In this document: in pieces, positions 23,201-35,031 of the stretch
How the letters are laid out: the number at the start of each line of letters is the position of its first letter
Numbering within the stretch: the first letter of the stretch is position 1
Origin: Xestospongia bergquistia
Taxonomy: Eukaryota > Porifera > Demospongiae > Haplosclerida > Petrosiidae
NCBI GenBank assembly: GCA_963965975.1
Contig: OZ014414.1
Coordinates: forward strand, 2,765,501-2,829,500
Reading direction: 5' to 3'
DNA: 64,000 nucleotides
Program-made: the position numbers and the translations under genes
Notes under the pieces: model-generated
Told to the model about the DNA's origin: nothing
Database searches by the model: none
What the model saw: only the letters and a program-made list of their open reading frames with translations

Positions 23201-24503
23201 TTATACATACAATGATGCACACACAGTGTCACATACCATTGTTTTTAAATAATCTTCATAACCATCTGCTGCATCATTCTGTCTAATAGCTCTTAAAGCA
23301 TCTAAAAAAATCCTCCGTGTTGCTTCTCTTCCTTTCTTCATAATCCATAACTGATACATTCTAGTATAGTCATGACATCCAGCGAGATCCACACTGTCCA
23401 GTCCTAGTTTCACACCTAACTGATTCCATTCCGCTGTTTAGCATGTGAAATTAATTCTTCATGTGTAGGTTGTTGACCCAAGAGATGATCTGGTAAAGTA
23501 GATACATGTACACCTCCTTCAACTACATTACCTGATATGAATTGGAAAAATATACAGTTTCATATTGATCTAACAAAATGATCTTTGTTTGTTAAACAAT
23601 ATAACAAGTGTGATCAAGTTATTGGTATTAATACATGTACAGATGACTTAACAAGTCACAGTGTACGAAAAACCATGCATGCATACATTAATGATAAATT
23701 AATACTATATCTTTGACCCTAACTTCTAAATATAATAACCTAACAGCATTAATTTTGCATTGAAGAATACACTTCCAGTGCCTTACAAACAACCACTACT
23801 TTCTTATTTACATTTTAAAATGTCAACAGATGAAAAAAGAAGCCAATAAAATATTTAACATAATTACAGACTAAAACTTTACAGGCAGTTAAACTCATCA
23901 AATAAATCATGGTCATGATGTAATGAATGACACAGGAAGTTTTAAGGGTTGGATTTATTTTCAGCAGACTCTAAAATATGGCTGGTTCGAATCAAAGAAA
24001 AGTGTAGCTTGTGTCTTTACAGAGGGCTAGATATCAGGCAAGGGTCTGTTTTCTCCTTTAAGTAATATAAAACAGAATAATGCATTGAGAGGCATGTAGT
24101 TATAACATTCAGATGACATGTTAAGTAGCTGACAATACTTTTTAACAAAAGTAGTGACTAGTAACAACACAAAATATTTTTAAAAACCAGGTTGTAGAGA
24201 GTACTTGACTTGATTTCTTATTGTATTATGATGTTAGCATGACATCATATGTTCTTATATGACAGGTGGAAGACAATAATAAAGTTCCCAAACTAATTTA
24301 TATTTGTTTGCTGCCTGTGACACTGATCTAGGTATGTACAATGTGATTGATGAACATTAACAAAACACATACATCTAAATGTATTATAGAATTTCAAAGA
24401 AGTCCTGAAAAATGAACTTTTTAATAAAGCCTTTTTTATTATTTTAATATCATTTATTTACTGATATCTAAGAAAGAATTGTGAGTATCACCATTGCTAA
24501 AAG

Positions 24504-24777
24504 CACTGGCAGATCTAGGGGGGGGGTGCCTGGGGTGCACAGGCACCCGCTTTTTATTCTATAATAATATTCATAGTCAATCATTCAGTCACACCCTGTG
24601 GTACATAATTATTACTTTAAGAACATTCATAGCAAATTTTTGCAGCCAGATCTTACAATTAAAGGAGTGTCCTATGAATAATAAATATTGTGAATATTTA
24701 TTAGGGTTAAAAATTTTGCCATGAGCTATGCACGAAATCTGTGCACCCCCTATTTTTACACTCTGGATCCTCCAGTG
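24504..24777 (+). mobile_element. hAT-type MITE (non-autonomous DNA transposon), 274 bp
   Basis: The ends are inverted: CACTGGCAGATCTAG at the left and, read from the other strand, CACTGGAGGATCCAG at the right. The element is flanked on both sides by the same 8-bp sequence GCTAAAAG (24496-24503 and 24778-24785), the target-site duplication length typical of hAT elements. Just inside the ends are a G run and GTGC-rich stretches (GTGCACCCCC at the right). There is no transposase frame. It sits in an intron of gene M. A related locus at 6962-6969 shows the octamer only once. Confidence 0.88.
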
Positions 24778-27700
24778 GCTAAAAGTCTGCTAGTGAGCAG
24801 TGATTAGGCAATAGTGGTCAACCTCATATAGTCTGACATTCCTAAAGCTCTCTTGCATGAGCAAGCCTATTGCCAGCTACAGAATGCCTGTAGCATGTAT
24901 GTAACAATAAAGTAGGCTTCACAAAAAGGATCATTTCTCTGAACTCATTTAACAGATAGCCCTCATACACACTTCAAGCCAACATGACAAGTTTTGCATT
25001 TTTTCATGAAATCTCAGAATTAGAATAACAAGTGTGTATGAAATATCAAAAAACTGTATCTACTCCTTTGACTATAATATATTTTGAAGGAAAACAACTA
25101 TTGTAAAGGCAGTAAGACATGATTGTCACATAAATTAGGAATATAATAGAAAAATCAATGGTATGAGTCTATTAAAACTAGATCAGAGTCTAAGATGAAA
25201 GAAATGACTAACCAATTATTTTTGACTAGTCAAGAATAGTTAATAATTGTGGGTGTGTCATCAAATTACATGCAACATTCAAAATTTACATTTGAAATGT
25301 CAATAGATGAAAAGCCTGGAAGCCATTTACAACATTCATTATAGTACTAGACAAAAATATATTGAAATTGGCAAATTATTTTAATACATGTATAATCTTT
25401 ACTGTAATATATTATAATATAAATAATTAAACAGGCTATTTTATGGATACAGCTTATTAAATTCAATAAATCATGATATAAGGAAATCTAGATAGTTTAT
25501 ATATTCAAAAAACTTGAGGCTCTAAATATGAGGATGTCTTCAAAAAAGGAAGGTGGACTTTATGTATTTTATCAGGTAAAGGACTTTTCTCTATTACAAA
25601 ATAGTCAAAGTCATGTACACACATACAACATTATATTATATATGACATGAGTGTCAGGTAGTCTATAGCTTTTAATAACATGTTACGTAGCTGGTTAAAT
25701 ACTTGTTAAATGCTAAAATTAATTTATATATATATATTGGATGTCATATATTGTCTGCTGAAAATTTAAATTATCTTGTGTCAGCGCTAATATGATCATA
25801 TTAGAAATTATATGACAACAGTTACACCTCATATATAACTAGCTAATGAACTTGAATATACATGCATTTTTAATTGCTTCACTTTTTTAGTCAAAATAAA
25901 ACTAACCTGTAAACCAAGGTAGCTGACGTGACTTATCAGTATTAGTTGTTTGAGAGCTATCTTGACAAATACACTTTAGTTTGTCTTCACTTAAACGACA
26001 AAAATGTTCTGAATCTTTTTTAGGGCAATTGGATCTTGTACAATAAAAATATTCATTGACACTATTCACATTAGCCATATATTGGAATTTACTTATCACT
26101 TCATTGATTCCTGTGTAGATGATATGTTGTAAAGTGAAGCATTCTGTAGAAAAGCCAGAATAATATACTGCAATCCAATAAATTCCATCAACTAAAAGAA
26201 CATCACCAGAATCAATTTGTAAAGTGATGACATTATGATAACGTGGTGTTAAATCAGTAGGGAGTTTAAGTTGAAATCTCGGTAGCTCTGTACGATGTAG
26301 AAGGTTTACAATTAATGCAGGGAATACACCTCGAGGAAGAGGCTTCATATCCCAAGATAAAATAAGAGGTTTACGTATTCCTTAAAAGGAAGTGGTATGG
26401 ACTTGTAATCAGTTGAAGAGGTTGTAGCAAGAACTGTGGGAAGGAAGTATTTTCCTTTCTCAGGTAAAGAGGCCATTATAAATAAACTTGTCATTAACTT
26501 AAGAAAATCTTGTGGTGTAAACTCAGGATAGAATCCTTGTGATAAATGTGAATTGGGTGATGTCAACAAGTCTTCTTTAAATGTTCCATGAGCAGAATAA
26601 CTATGTATAGGGATACCTTCTTCCTCCAAGAAATCAACAGCATTAGCAAAAGATATACTGATTAAAACAGAGAGTTTGTTAAAAAGTGGCTGTGGATGAA
26701 GGAAAGCTACATTAGGTAAGATTTTAGGAAAGTACAGAAAGATGGTCAGGTCATGATTGAAGTTTAGAGCTGCTATAACATCACTAGCACTCATTTGTAA
26801 GGTCTTACCAATCTTTAAACAATTAGACAGACTTACAATGTTGGATTGAGAAGATCTTTGGAGCTCAAGTTGAAACAAAAACCATCGAATAGGGATTCCC
26901 TCCTTGATGTAATATTGGCAAATTTTCTTACGAATCCTAGTAGCCATTTTCATCTCATCATTACATCTGCCAATAGTATTGATTGGAAAAATTATTTCAT
27001 TTCCAGCTCTGTGATGCATAACTGTGATTTCCTGAAATTTCTCTAAAGCTGCTGAGAGAATCGTATTTTTCTTTTGGAGAGACTCATAAGATTCAACCAT
27101 TTTATCCAAGAATGTCCCTAATACTATGTGGAGAGGCTCTTGAACATGTTCGATAGGATTATTTGGTAATACAGAATAATTTATTGACAATACTGAGCGA
27201 AACATAGATTCAATAAGTTGCAAATTTGTGATCTGTTTTTCTACTGGCTCATCAATTAACTTTCCCTCAACACTATAGAAGAATTTAGCTTTGTCCTCAA
27301 GCCTCTCAGTTAGCTTGTGCGTGAGAATATTGACAGAGTGATATTGTAACAAAGCCGGAGCAATATCTATAAATGCAGCCTGACCACCAGTATCAACACC
27401 ATATATCCAATGACATTTATAAAGCTCTTCAGACTTTCCTACAAAGCCTAAGATGTCTATGATTTCCTGAGTTACAGAAGGTTTTGGTAAAGAGCTTTCA
27501 TCAACTATTTGTTCATGTCCAGCTGTGGTTGATGGATCAGAGCTATTACTGCCAGACATTTCTTTTGGATTGTTCGTTGGGTGATCAAATGATTCATCTA
27601 ATGGCTGGTTTATTACTTTGATTTCTGATGAAATATCAGGTTTCTTAACTACTTCTGGTTTGTGAGGGTGGATACTATGTTTCACTCCTTGAGCAATTAC

Positions 27701-28079
27701 TAATAGTAAAATGTCATTGTCTATTTTTCTCCACATGCAATCATCCCCAATAGCAGATATAATCCTTGCTTCTTTTGTTGCAATTACTGGAGTACTGTTA
27801 TGACAATCTGGAGGATCTTCATTGTAAAGTAGGTTTAAAAAGGATGACTTGCCAGTTCCAGGAGCGCCTGAGACAGAAAACTTGGTCCACTTAACAGTGA
27901 CATAACCTTCATTCATTGCTTTAGCAAGTAACATCTTGTTAGCAACTAATGTATAATAGAAATAAAATTTCAAACTCTAAGTAATCAATGTTAAGAAGGA
28001 TTATATAACACATTATATTGATGAATTTTTTATTAAATTTACTAAGTATAAAATATAGATATTTTAAATTTCCAATTGA

Positions 28080-29330
28080 ATCTTTTAGTACTAACTAGAA
28101 TATATAATTCTTTGTATACATGTACAATAGATAAATAGAGCAAAGGAAAGGTGTGATTACAATACAACATAAATTTATATGGCTACAATAAAAATGAACA
28201 CATGTACAGTTGACTAGAGTCATTTCAGTAACAATTACAAACAACATGTTTACAATAGTAATGTATGTAATGTTTGAACTTTCATTGTTATATATAGAGT
28301 TCAGAAAAGCTTATACAATAGTGTTTATATTAAGGTGACCAGTATAATTTCTTTATACCAATCACTTTTTATTAAATCAGTCAGTGGTGATAATAACCCA
28401 CTAGTATATTGATAATTTATATTAGTACAGTAAACTTATAAGGTCTTGTGGTTAGGAAGAGAAATCACTGAAACGACTTGGAAACATTCTAATCTCCTAG
28501 AAATTTGATAAGGAATTATGAGAAGTAAAGAGAAGTATTTATGGAGTGTGATATCAGTAATGATCCTGGTACAGTTACTCATACACAAAACTTTTATTTA
28601 GTAACAAAGGTCAGAATCCATATCTAGGAATACTCAGGATTAAGGTTTGTATATGCACTGACTCCTAGATAAACTCCAGAATGATCCATCCCAGGGTACA
28701 ATAGGTATTAAAGGAATGAAGGATACATGATATTAAAGGATCCATACACATGTCCAGGGCTAGTAAAGACCATCCAAGGATATATTAAGGACCACATATA
28801 CAGTACTAACCATTAAGTGATACCTTGATATGCACTGGGCTCTTAATTGATACTCACAATCCCAGAATGCAATAAGTATCAAGTAATTCCACTGATAATG
28901 GATACGTATGCACTTTACTAGTACTAGTGAATTGACCATTTTAGGATATACAACAATTAGTATGACTTTTTCACACTAAGAAATGTGTATGAGTTGGAGT
29001 CATGTCATGTATATATGTGATACTTGGTATTAAAGAACATACATGTACTAAACACAATCAGTATCCATTTATAGATACTCAGTCTTGACATTGGTCTGGT
29101 ATTAGTGACTAGTTACTATCCTGGGATATATAGGATTGCTATTTAATACAAAGGACAAGACATGGTAGTACTGGGAATCACTCTTTTTGGAAGCTGAAGA
29201 TCAGAACAAATTAAGGTAAATTGTTTGTTTAAAAACATTTATAAGTCTGTCTGGTATGCCAAGTAAATTAAGTAATATACATCCTCTTACATGAGCATTT
29301 GTTTCTAATCTAATAGTAATAGTCTTATAG
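28080..29330. repeat. Family intronic repeat, copy b (gene M)
   Basis: Starts with the GTACATGTACAATAGATAA block, continues with ATGTATGTAATGTTTGAACTTTC, AGGTCTTGTGG and a degenerate minisatellite whose unit contains TGCACT, CCATCCCAGGA and TATTAAGG, and ends with TAATAGTCTTATAGGACCTTTG. It lies between the linker exon and the Roc-COR exon. Confidence 0.75.
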
Positions 29331-31539
29331 GACCTTTGTATATTACTCATATTGTTTACTATGATAATATAAAACTATCAGTTAGTCCTGGGAAGAAGCT
29401 ATAATTATAATACTACAATAAATGTCCAGTGTAACAGTTAACATAATGTATTAACATATTATATAGAAATTATATTACCTGGATCAATAATTTTAGTAAC
29501 ACGATTACAAATAGATGGAACTCTATAAAACACACCTATATGAACAAACAAATTATAGATAATATCAATAATAATGATGAATTAATTAATAATGACCTAA
29601 TGTTTGGATATACTAACTACAAGTTAATACAGTTTTAGCTATGTTGTTGTCAAAATTATATAAAATTAATAAACTATAATTAAGAGAACTGTCTGTTCTT
29701 TCACTCAAACCTAACATTACATATTTTGAACCAAATGTTCCATATATATTACATAACTCTGATGTATCAGTAATATATACCATGCTCTTAAGGAGGGGTC
29801 ATTATGTTAGTATATTTAACACAATAATTTTTAATTAATGATGGGTGTGTCTAGAGTATTATGGGAAGTCCTACTATGATCACCATAAATCTAGATTCAA
29901 GGACATTTGCACTGTGTACAGTTTCTGTAATGCTGATCTAGACAAGTAATAAATAAAACTTATCAAATTCTTTGACAAATGAATGATAAAAGTTTGTAAT
30001 TCTAAAGTTTGTATTATACTGTCCATTGACAGTGACAATATTAATAAAACAACCTTGTTACTTAATAACTTACTAATTTAAGGTAATGACGTAGCGTAAT
30101 AGCTAGTTCCTTGTTGATAATAATAGGATTCTCCAAAGCAGTAATAAATGTTTCCCAGGTAACTGGAGATGGTTTAGTATCTTTCCAGATTTTAATTACT
30201 TCATCAACTTTTTCAATATTGCTCTTCTGACTGTCCTTTAAATCATTCAAAACATTGCAATGTACTTGTAATGCCAATCCAAATTCATACCACTTATCAC
30301 TAATCTCAGGTAAGTTACGGAAATAATTCTCATGGGCAGGAATCTCCTTTAATATACTGGTAATATCTGAGATGATAACAAAATAATTATTATAAAACTG
30401 TCATATTATAAATTAATTTAATACAAAAGTTGGAACAAAAAATTGTAATTATATTTATACGATTAACTAGAACATCTACATGTTACATTCATCTGATGTA
30501 CATTATGTGTGAACATGTTGATTCAAACTGAATTAAATACACTTTACAGTAATAGTCTGAACATCACGATTAATAACCTCATTACTTAATAATAATAACT
30601 TATTTTTCTTACCTATACGAAGATATTCACGTATTAGATCAGCTATATTCTTGTCATTAACAATAGGACTCTTAATAGCAGATATCACTGTCGCCCAGGT
30701 AACAAAGGATGGTTGAGTAGTCAGAAAGTTGTCAATAACAGCAAAAAGTTTTGCGAAATCAATGTTTTTTAAATTGTCCAAAATATTACGGTCTACTTGT
30801 AATGATATTCCAATATCATGCCATTTGTGTCTAATATCAGATAACAGCTCAAATAGTTCATATTGTGTAGGAGTCTCCTTTAATATACTGGTAATATCTG
30901 AGATAATAACAAAACAAACATTATAATAAACTGTACCATTACAAATTAATCAATGTCTTTAACATTGTCATTTTAAATGTATGTGGTATTGATTAAGTAT
31001 TCACAAATGAAAACTTCAATTATCAATAAATGTATACATGTACTACGAACTAACTTATTTTCCTATTGACCTACACTAATGAAGAATATCGACTTATCAT
31101 GATTACAATCAATGGAGCAGGGACTGGAATAAGGCTAGGCTTACATTTCTTAAGGTAATGAGGACAATCTAACTCATCATTAGTGACTAATAGATATGTA
31201 TACAACATAAAGGCTATATCATGGGTTCCCTGAACTAACCTCTTGTATACTTAATTCAAACTTATAGTTTGTATAATTACAAGCAAGAATAAGGATATCC
31301 TACATGAGTGTTAGAAACAGTTGGTGAGCTAATTTCATCAACTATTGTCATCTGAGCTGACACTAACTAAGTTCATCTTAGGTTAGTGGGATATTATTGT
31401 CAATGTAATTGCCAACTATTATTGACAAGAGTAGTATCAGATTATGTATTATAAATCATAATTCTGGAGAAAAGTTTTATTATAATAAATGTAATCAAGC
31501 ACAGAGGATGTGTTTTTTAATAGTAGTGTTACCTGTTTT

Positions 31540-31563
31540 AGGTCCAGGATTGAGTTCAACATC
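31540..31563 (-). other. 2A ribosome-skipping site of gene M
   Basis: Codons 66-73 of gene M encode D-V-E-L-N-P-G-P, the 2A consensus, directly after a leucine-rich hydrophobic run and 7 bases before the exon 1 donor. Codon position is identical to genes L and R. Confidence 0.75.
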
Positions 31564-31758
31564 TCCTGATAAAATGAGGAGAAGTAAGACAAAGATTCCT
31601 AAAGAGAAAGAAAGATCTTTAGCCTTTTTGATTATAGTCACTCTATGGATCTTATTACTGCTCTCAGTGTTTGGAGTCTCTTTAGAATGAGTACTATATG
31701 ATATCTGACAACATGTCCATAATCCAATACTCGCTCTCCATTGAGATATATCAATCAT

Positions 31759-33470
31759 TACTATAATGAGAGAATAATATGTCAATAGGTGAGTATTGTC
31801 ATTACCAATTCATGAACAAAGAGTTTTGATAAATTATGTAGTAAACAATTTTTCAATCATATTTGGTTGTAACACCCTCTATATATTACATACCTAGGAC
31901 ACATGAGTCAATTCATTTAATCAAACTGTATGTAATTCATTTAATCAAACTATATTACATACAAGTGTATTAAACACTAATTATTATCAGTTTTAAAAGA
32001 CAAAGTTCTAACAATATAATGACAGGAAACTATGGATTCTTTATAAAGGCCATATTTCAACTTTCACTATAATTATGTTCATAATTATCATTACTATTAA
32101 CCCAAACATTACTCCTTATCTGTAACAATAACAACTAATTCACAATAGTTCCTGAATGCTTGAACACAAAGCTAGATGGTATAGACTATTACATTCATAT
32201 GCTATATATCATACTGATAAATATCATAACCAGTTCTACAACTGTACATAAAATGTTTCAGTACTCAAGTTTTTAATCACAATATAAATTGATAACGCTG
32301 AAACGCATAACGCAGAACGCTGGCTACTATAGCTACTAAAGACATATAAGACAAAAGCTAATAGAAGCTATTTTGAATATGGATATACAATGAGGCTTGA
32401 CAATATCTGTTAAGTATTACAGTAGGATGTGGCAGTCTGAGAATAAGGCTAGGTCTTGAGGCATGATAATTCACAATGCCACTATCAAACTAGCAGTTTA
32501 TTTAAAGTATATAATTGTACAAAGAGCATCTATTTATTCATATATAGAAAGGAACATATATAAGGTCAATGTGTGTTAGTTTGGTAAGAATCATGTCCTC
32601 CTTATGGACCCATTTAAAGTGGTATAGTCTTGAATTTGATTTTTTCTAATTTTTTTTTTTTTTTTAAATGGGTCTTCTATATAAGATATTATTAAAATTA
32701 AATATTTTAATTTATTTAAAGTACTATCACTTTCCAGCTAAAGTAAGGAAGTAAAAAATCTGAAAAAATATAAAAAGAACCAGATAGAAAGAACTCTTTA
32801 TAATAACATAGTACAAAATTCTGAACCTGTACCACCTTAAGACCCTTAAAAGGGGGTGTAACGCCAAAATCTCAGATTTAAATTATAAGTTGTGAATATA
32901 CAAGGAAACTATTTAATAAGTTATTACCTTGTTGCTTCTAAGGAACAACAACACGACATATATCAATAGAAACTATCTTAGGCCACAGAGAAGTAAGTAC
33001 AGTCGTAGCGCGGGTTGATCTGAAATACCGGAAATAACTTCAATCCTTAAAATTAGAAAGTAGTTCACTGGTATGGACTTGTTTGCTATTGTTTGATAAG
33101 AGAGCATTCTCTCCTCTATATACATATTTCTGAGTGAATGTTAGTTTCACAGTCCTAAATGTTCAATGAAAAGACATTTGTGATACAATTTAATAGCTGT
33201 AAGTAGTCTTGCATAGCCTCTCACACTGCTAATTGCAATTATTATAAGGGACTGGCTACATCATGACTTTCTTAGATTGTACAATCAATGTGATCATGTT
33301 ATTATGTTGCCTTGATAAAGGTCATTTACAACATGTAAAAGTTAATGTAATAGTATACTTACATGTACTATCATGTTAATGTCAAGATAGATATATGCCA
33401 TTATGCATGTTGTGTACAAGAAACCGACAGTGTCTTGACCCAATTTATCAATCTTGTCATCATAAAAGAT
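31759..33470. other. 5' flank of gene M
   Basis: No coding exon recognised. Large parts are similar to the 5' flank of gene L (about 1780-3330), showing that the upstream region was copied with the gene. Confidence 0.5.
33003..33100 (-). promoter_or_regulatory. Candidate promoter / 5' region of gene M
   Basis: Counterpart of the block at 2760-2870: TAGCGCGGGT, CTGAAATACCGGAAATAAC, then AAAATTAGAAAG on the plus strand. It holds the same ETS-type CCGGAA core at a similar distance upstream of the 2A start codon. A regulatory role is inferred from the shared position and relative conservation only. Confidence 0.35.
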
Positions 33471-33472
33471 GT

Positions 33473-33877
33473 TTAGCTCGGTATAATAAGTTGACTAAAG
33501 TCTTTGGAATAGTCAAAACCTTTGTTAAAAGTTATATAGAGGCTAGGTTTTCCAATTTTGACACAAATGGCGCATCGTATAATATTGTTTGGCTCTGTAT
33601 TATCAAAATCTGTTTTCTCTATTAATAGTTTTTCAGTCTTTTCAGGTTTAGGACAAGTCTTGATTGAGTATGCTTTAGAAACATGCTGCATATAGTGTAA
33701 TTGGTTTGTGTTGGTTGATAAGAAATTATTTGACTTACATTGATCTAAAGTTCTTTTCATTGATACTGCAAGATCATAAGCTCTTTCATCTGTCCAATGA
33801 GATGTACTGGAGAGACATGGATTGTGGACATTGCACATTTGCTCTATGGAAATTATATGATAGTTGCCTCTTAGCAA
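33473..33877 (-). CDS. Unrecognised open reading frame, possible upstream exon
   Basis: An ATG-started frame of 134 codons with balanced composition, unlike the Ile/Tyr/Asn-rich chance frames around it. It contains HWTDERAYDLAVSMKRTLDQ, a Cys-x2-Cys pair (RCAICVKIG) and SLYITFNKGFDYSKDFSQL. A donor-like site (AACAAAG|GTTTTG) near 33520 would end an exon in phase 1. It lies upstream of gene M in the same orientation. If spliced to the 2A exon it would place a second polypeptide before the skipping site, but nothing shows this happens. I recognise no domain. Confidence 0.3.
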   Translation of the reverse strand: MLRGNYHIISIEQMCNVHNPCLSSTSHWTDERAYDLAVSMKRTLDQCKSNNFLSTNTNQLHYMQHVSKAYSIKTCPKPEKTEKLLIEKTDFDNTEPNNIIRCAICVKIGKPSLYITFNKGFDYSKDFSQLIIPS

Positions 33878-35020
33878 TGTTTATTGTTTCATTTGTCATG
33901 ATCAACAATATTTTACATAATAAATACTTTATTAAAAGTAGAATTTTCCTTACCATAGAATTCAATAGAACAACCAAGCTATGCAATAAAGCATGTAATA
34001 TAAGAAACGTCCATAAGTTCAAAATTATGTACGGGAAAAGCTTCAAATGGTTTGGAGAATAAGACCTATCTATAACGGTAAGATGTGCACCAGGGCTGCT
34101 ATTAATTATAACTGTGCTCTACAACTGTCAACAACGCAGTATTAGTATTTAGGGTAAAACTTAAAAAGTTGTTTAAAATAATTATCTTAAGAGGTAATTG
34201 CGTCATGGTTTTCATGTTTAGTAGGAGTATAGTTTATTGGTTGGTAAGTTCGTTATAAAGTATTTATTATGAATGCCGAAACAATAATGACATTATACTA
34301 AAAAATAAAAAGTTATGAATTATAAGGTTAGCTCTACCTTGCAAATAAAAATTGTAATTATTATCAATAACTTCCGGTTCAAATGGCGACGTGACTGTGA
34401 GCCAAGTTATTAGAAACACAATTGCATATTTCTCTATTCTGTAACGCCCACTATTTTATAATTATCACACAGAAGAATTTTAAAAAACAAGCACAGTTGT
34501 ATAGTCATATGCATAGTCATAGTGGTTAATTAAAGTAGTGTAATCAACATCATTTCTTGGTTTAAACAATATGTCTAGAGCAGTTACAAGGATCTCTCTT
34601 CTGAAGTATGAATCTGTGAAATTAGTAGATGATAATTATATACACTAACTACAAAATATACATCTAACTATCAATATCATGTTGTAAATTGGAAATAGCT
34701 CCTATGTAAATGGTTAACATGTCAAGATTATTTTTAGACATAAGCTAGAACAAGAAGACTGACAGTGAGTAAGAGCTTACTAAACTATAGTTTGTTGTTT
34801 ATGTTTACTTTATCTTCCTTTACATAACTCTTAATAACAATGGGTAAGCTATAAGTAACAGAATGACAAGATGGTATGAATGCTTTTTTTACAAGATTAT
34901 TATAGAAACAGCAACAGATCTAGAGAGAAAATACACTTAAGCCTGTAGCACATAATATCTCCGATATAAACATGGTATTAAGACAACTAGTATACTTACT
35001 ATATTGTACTTGTTCATATA
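33878..35020. other. Spacer; 3' flank of gene C similar to the 3' flank of gene R
   Basis: From about 34440 the sequence (GTAACGCCCA, TTAATTAAAGTAGTGTAAT) resembles 49119-49600 below gene R, so the two genes were duplicated together with their downstream flanks. No gene recognised. Confidence 0.5.
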
Positions 35021-35031
35021 TATAAGATCAC

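Larger units (their letters stand above)
23237..31758 (-). pseudogene. Gene M: 2A-signal / Death / Roc-COR (ROCO) / Death gene with several lesions
   Basis: Same plan as gene R. Exons: 31533-31758 (75 codons, hydrophobic segment at about 50-63, then GDVELNPGP); 30613-30897 (Death 1); 30074-30366 (Death 2); 29479-29535 (57-nt linker); 25907-27945 (Roc-COR); 23237-23531 (C-terminal Death). The Roc part shows P-loop GAPGTGKSS, DTGGQAAF, GTFLD (G4 position) and FPINTIGR. The COR part has IPIRWFLFQLEL, FLYFPKILPNVAFLHPQPLF and YFLPTVL. Lesions: a one-base loss near 26350-26385 splits the COR tail into a second frame that restarts at MKPLPRGVFPAL; a one-base loss near 23440 breaks the C-terminal Death exon; and the Death 2 exon lacks the last G before its donor, changing its phase from 1 to 0. 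The basic and terminal exons were not found. The 2A and Death 1 exons are intact, so a truncated product is possible. Assembly errors are the alternative. Confidence 0.7.

Noticed and set aside
26846..27046. Plus-strand frame inside the Roc-COR exon
   Set aside because: It is the antisense shadow of a clearly coding exon. The same applies to 1494-1697, 31409-31690, 30729-30926 and 38351-38581.
26345..27973. NACHT/NLR identity for the large P-loop exon
   Set aside because: The motifs after the P-loop are DTGGQ and GT-x-x-D, with a COR-like tail (IPIRWFLF, FLHPQPLF); no leucine-rich repeats or NACHT motifs are seen. Roc-COR fits better.
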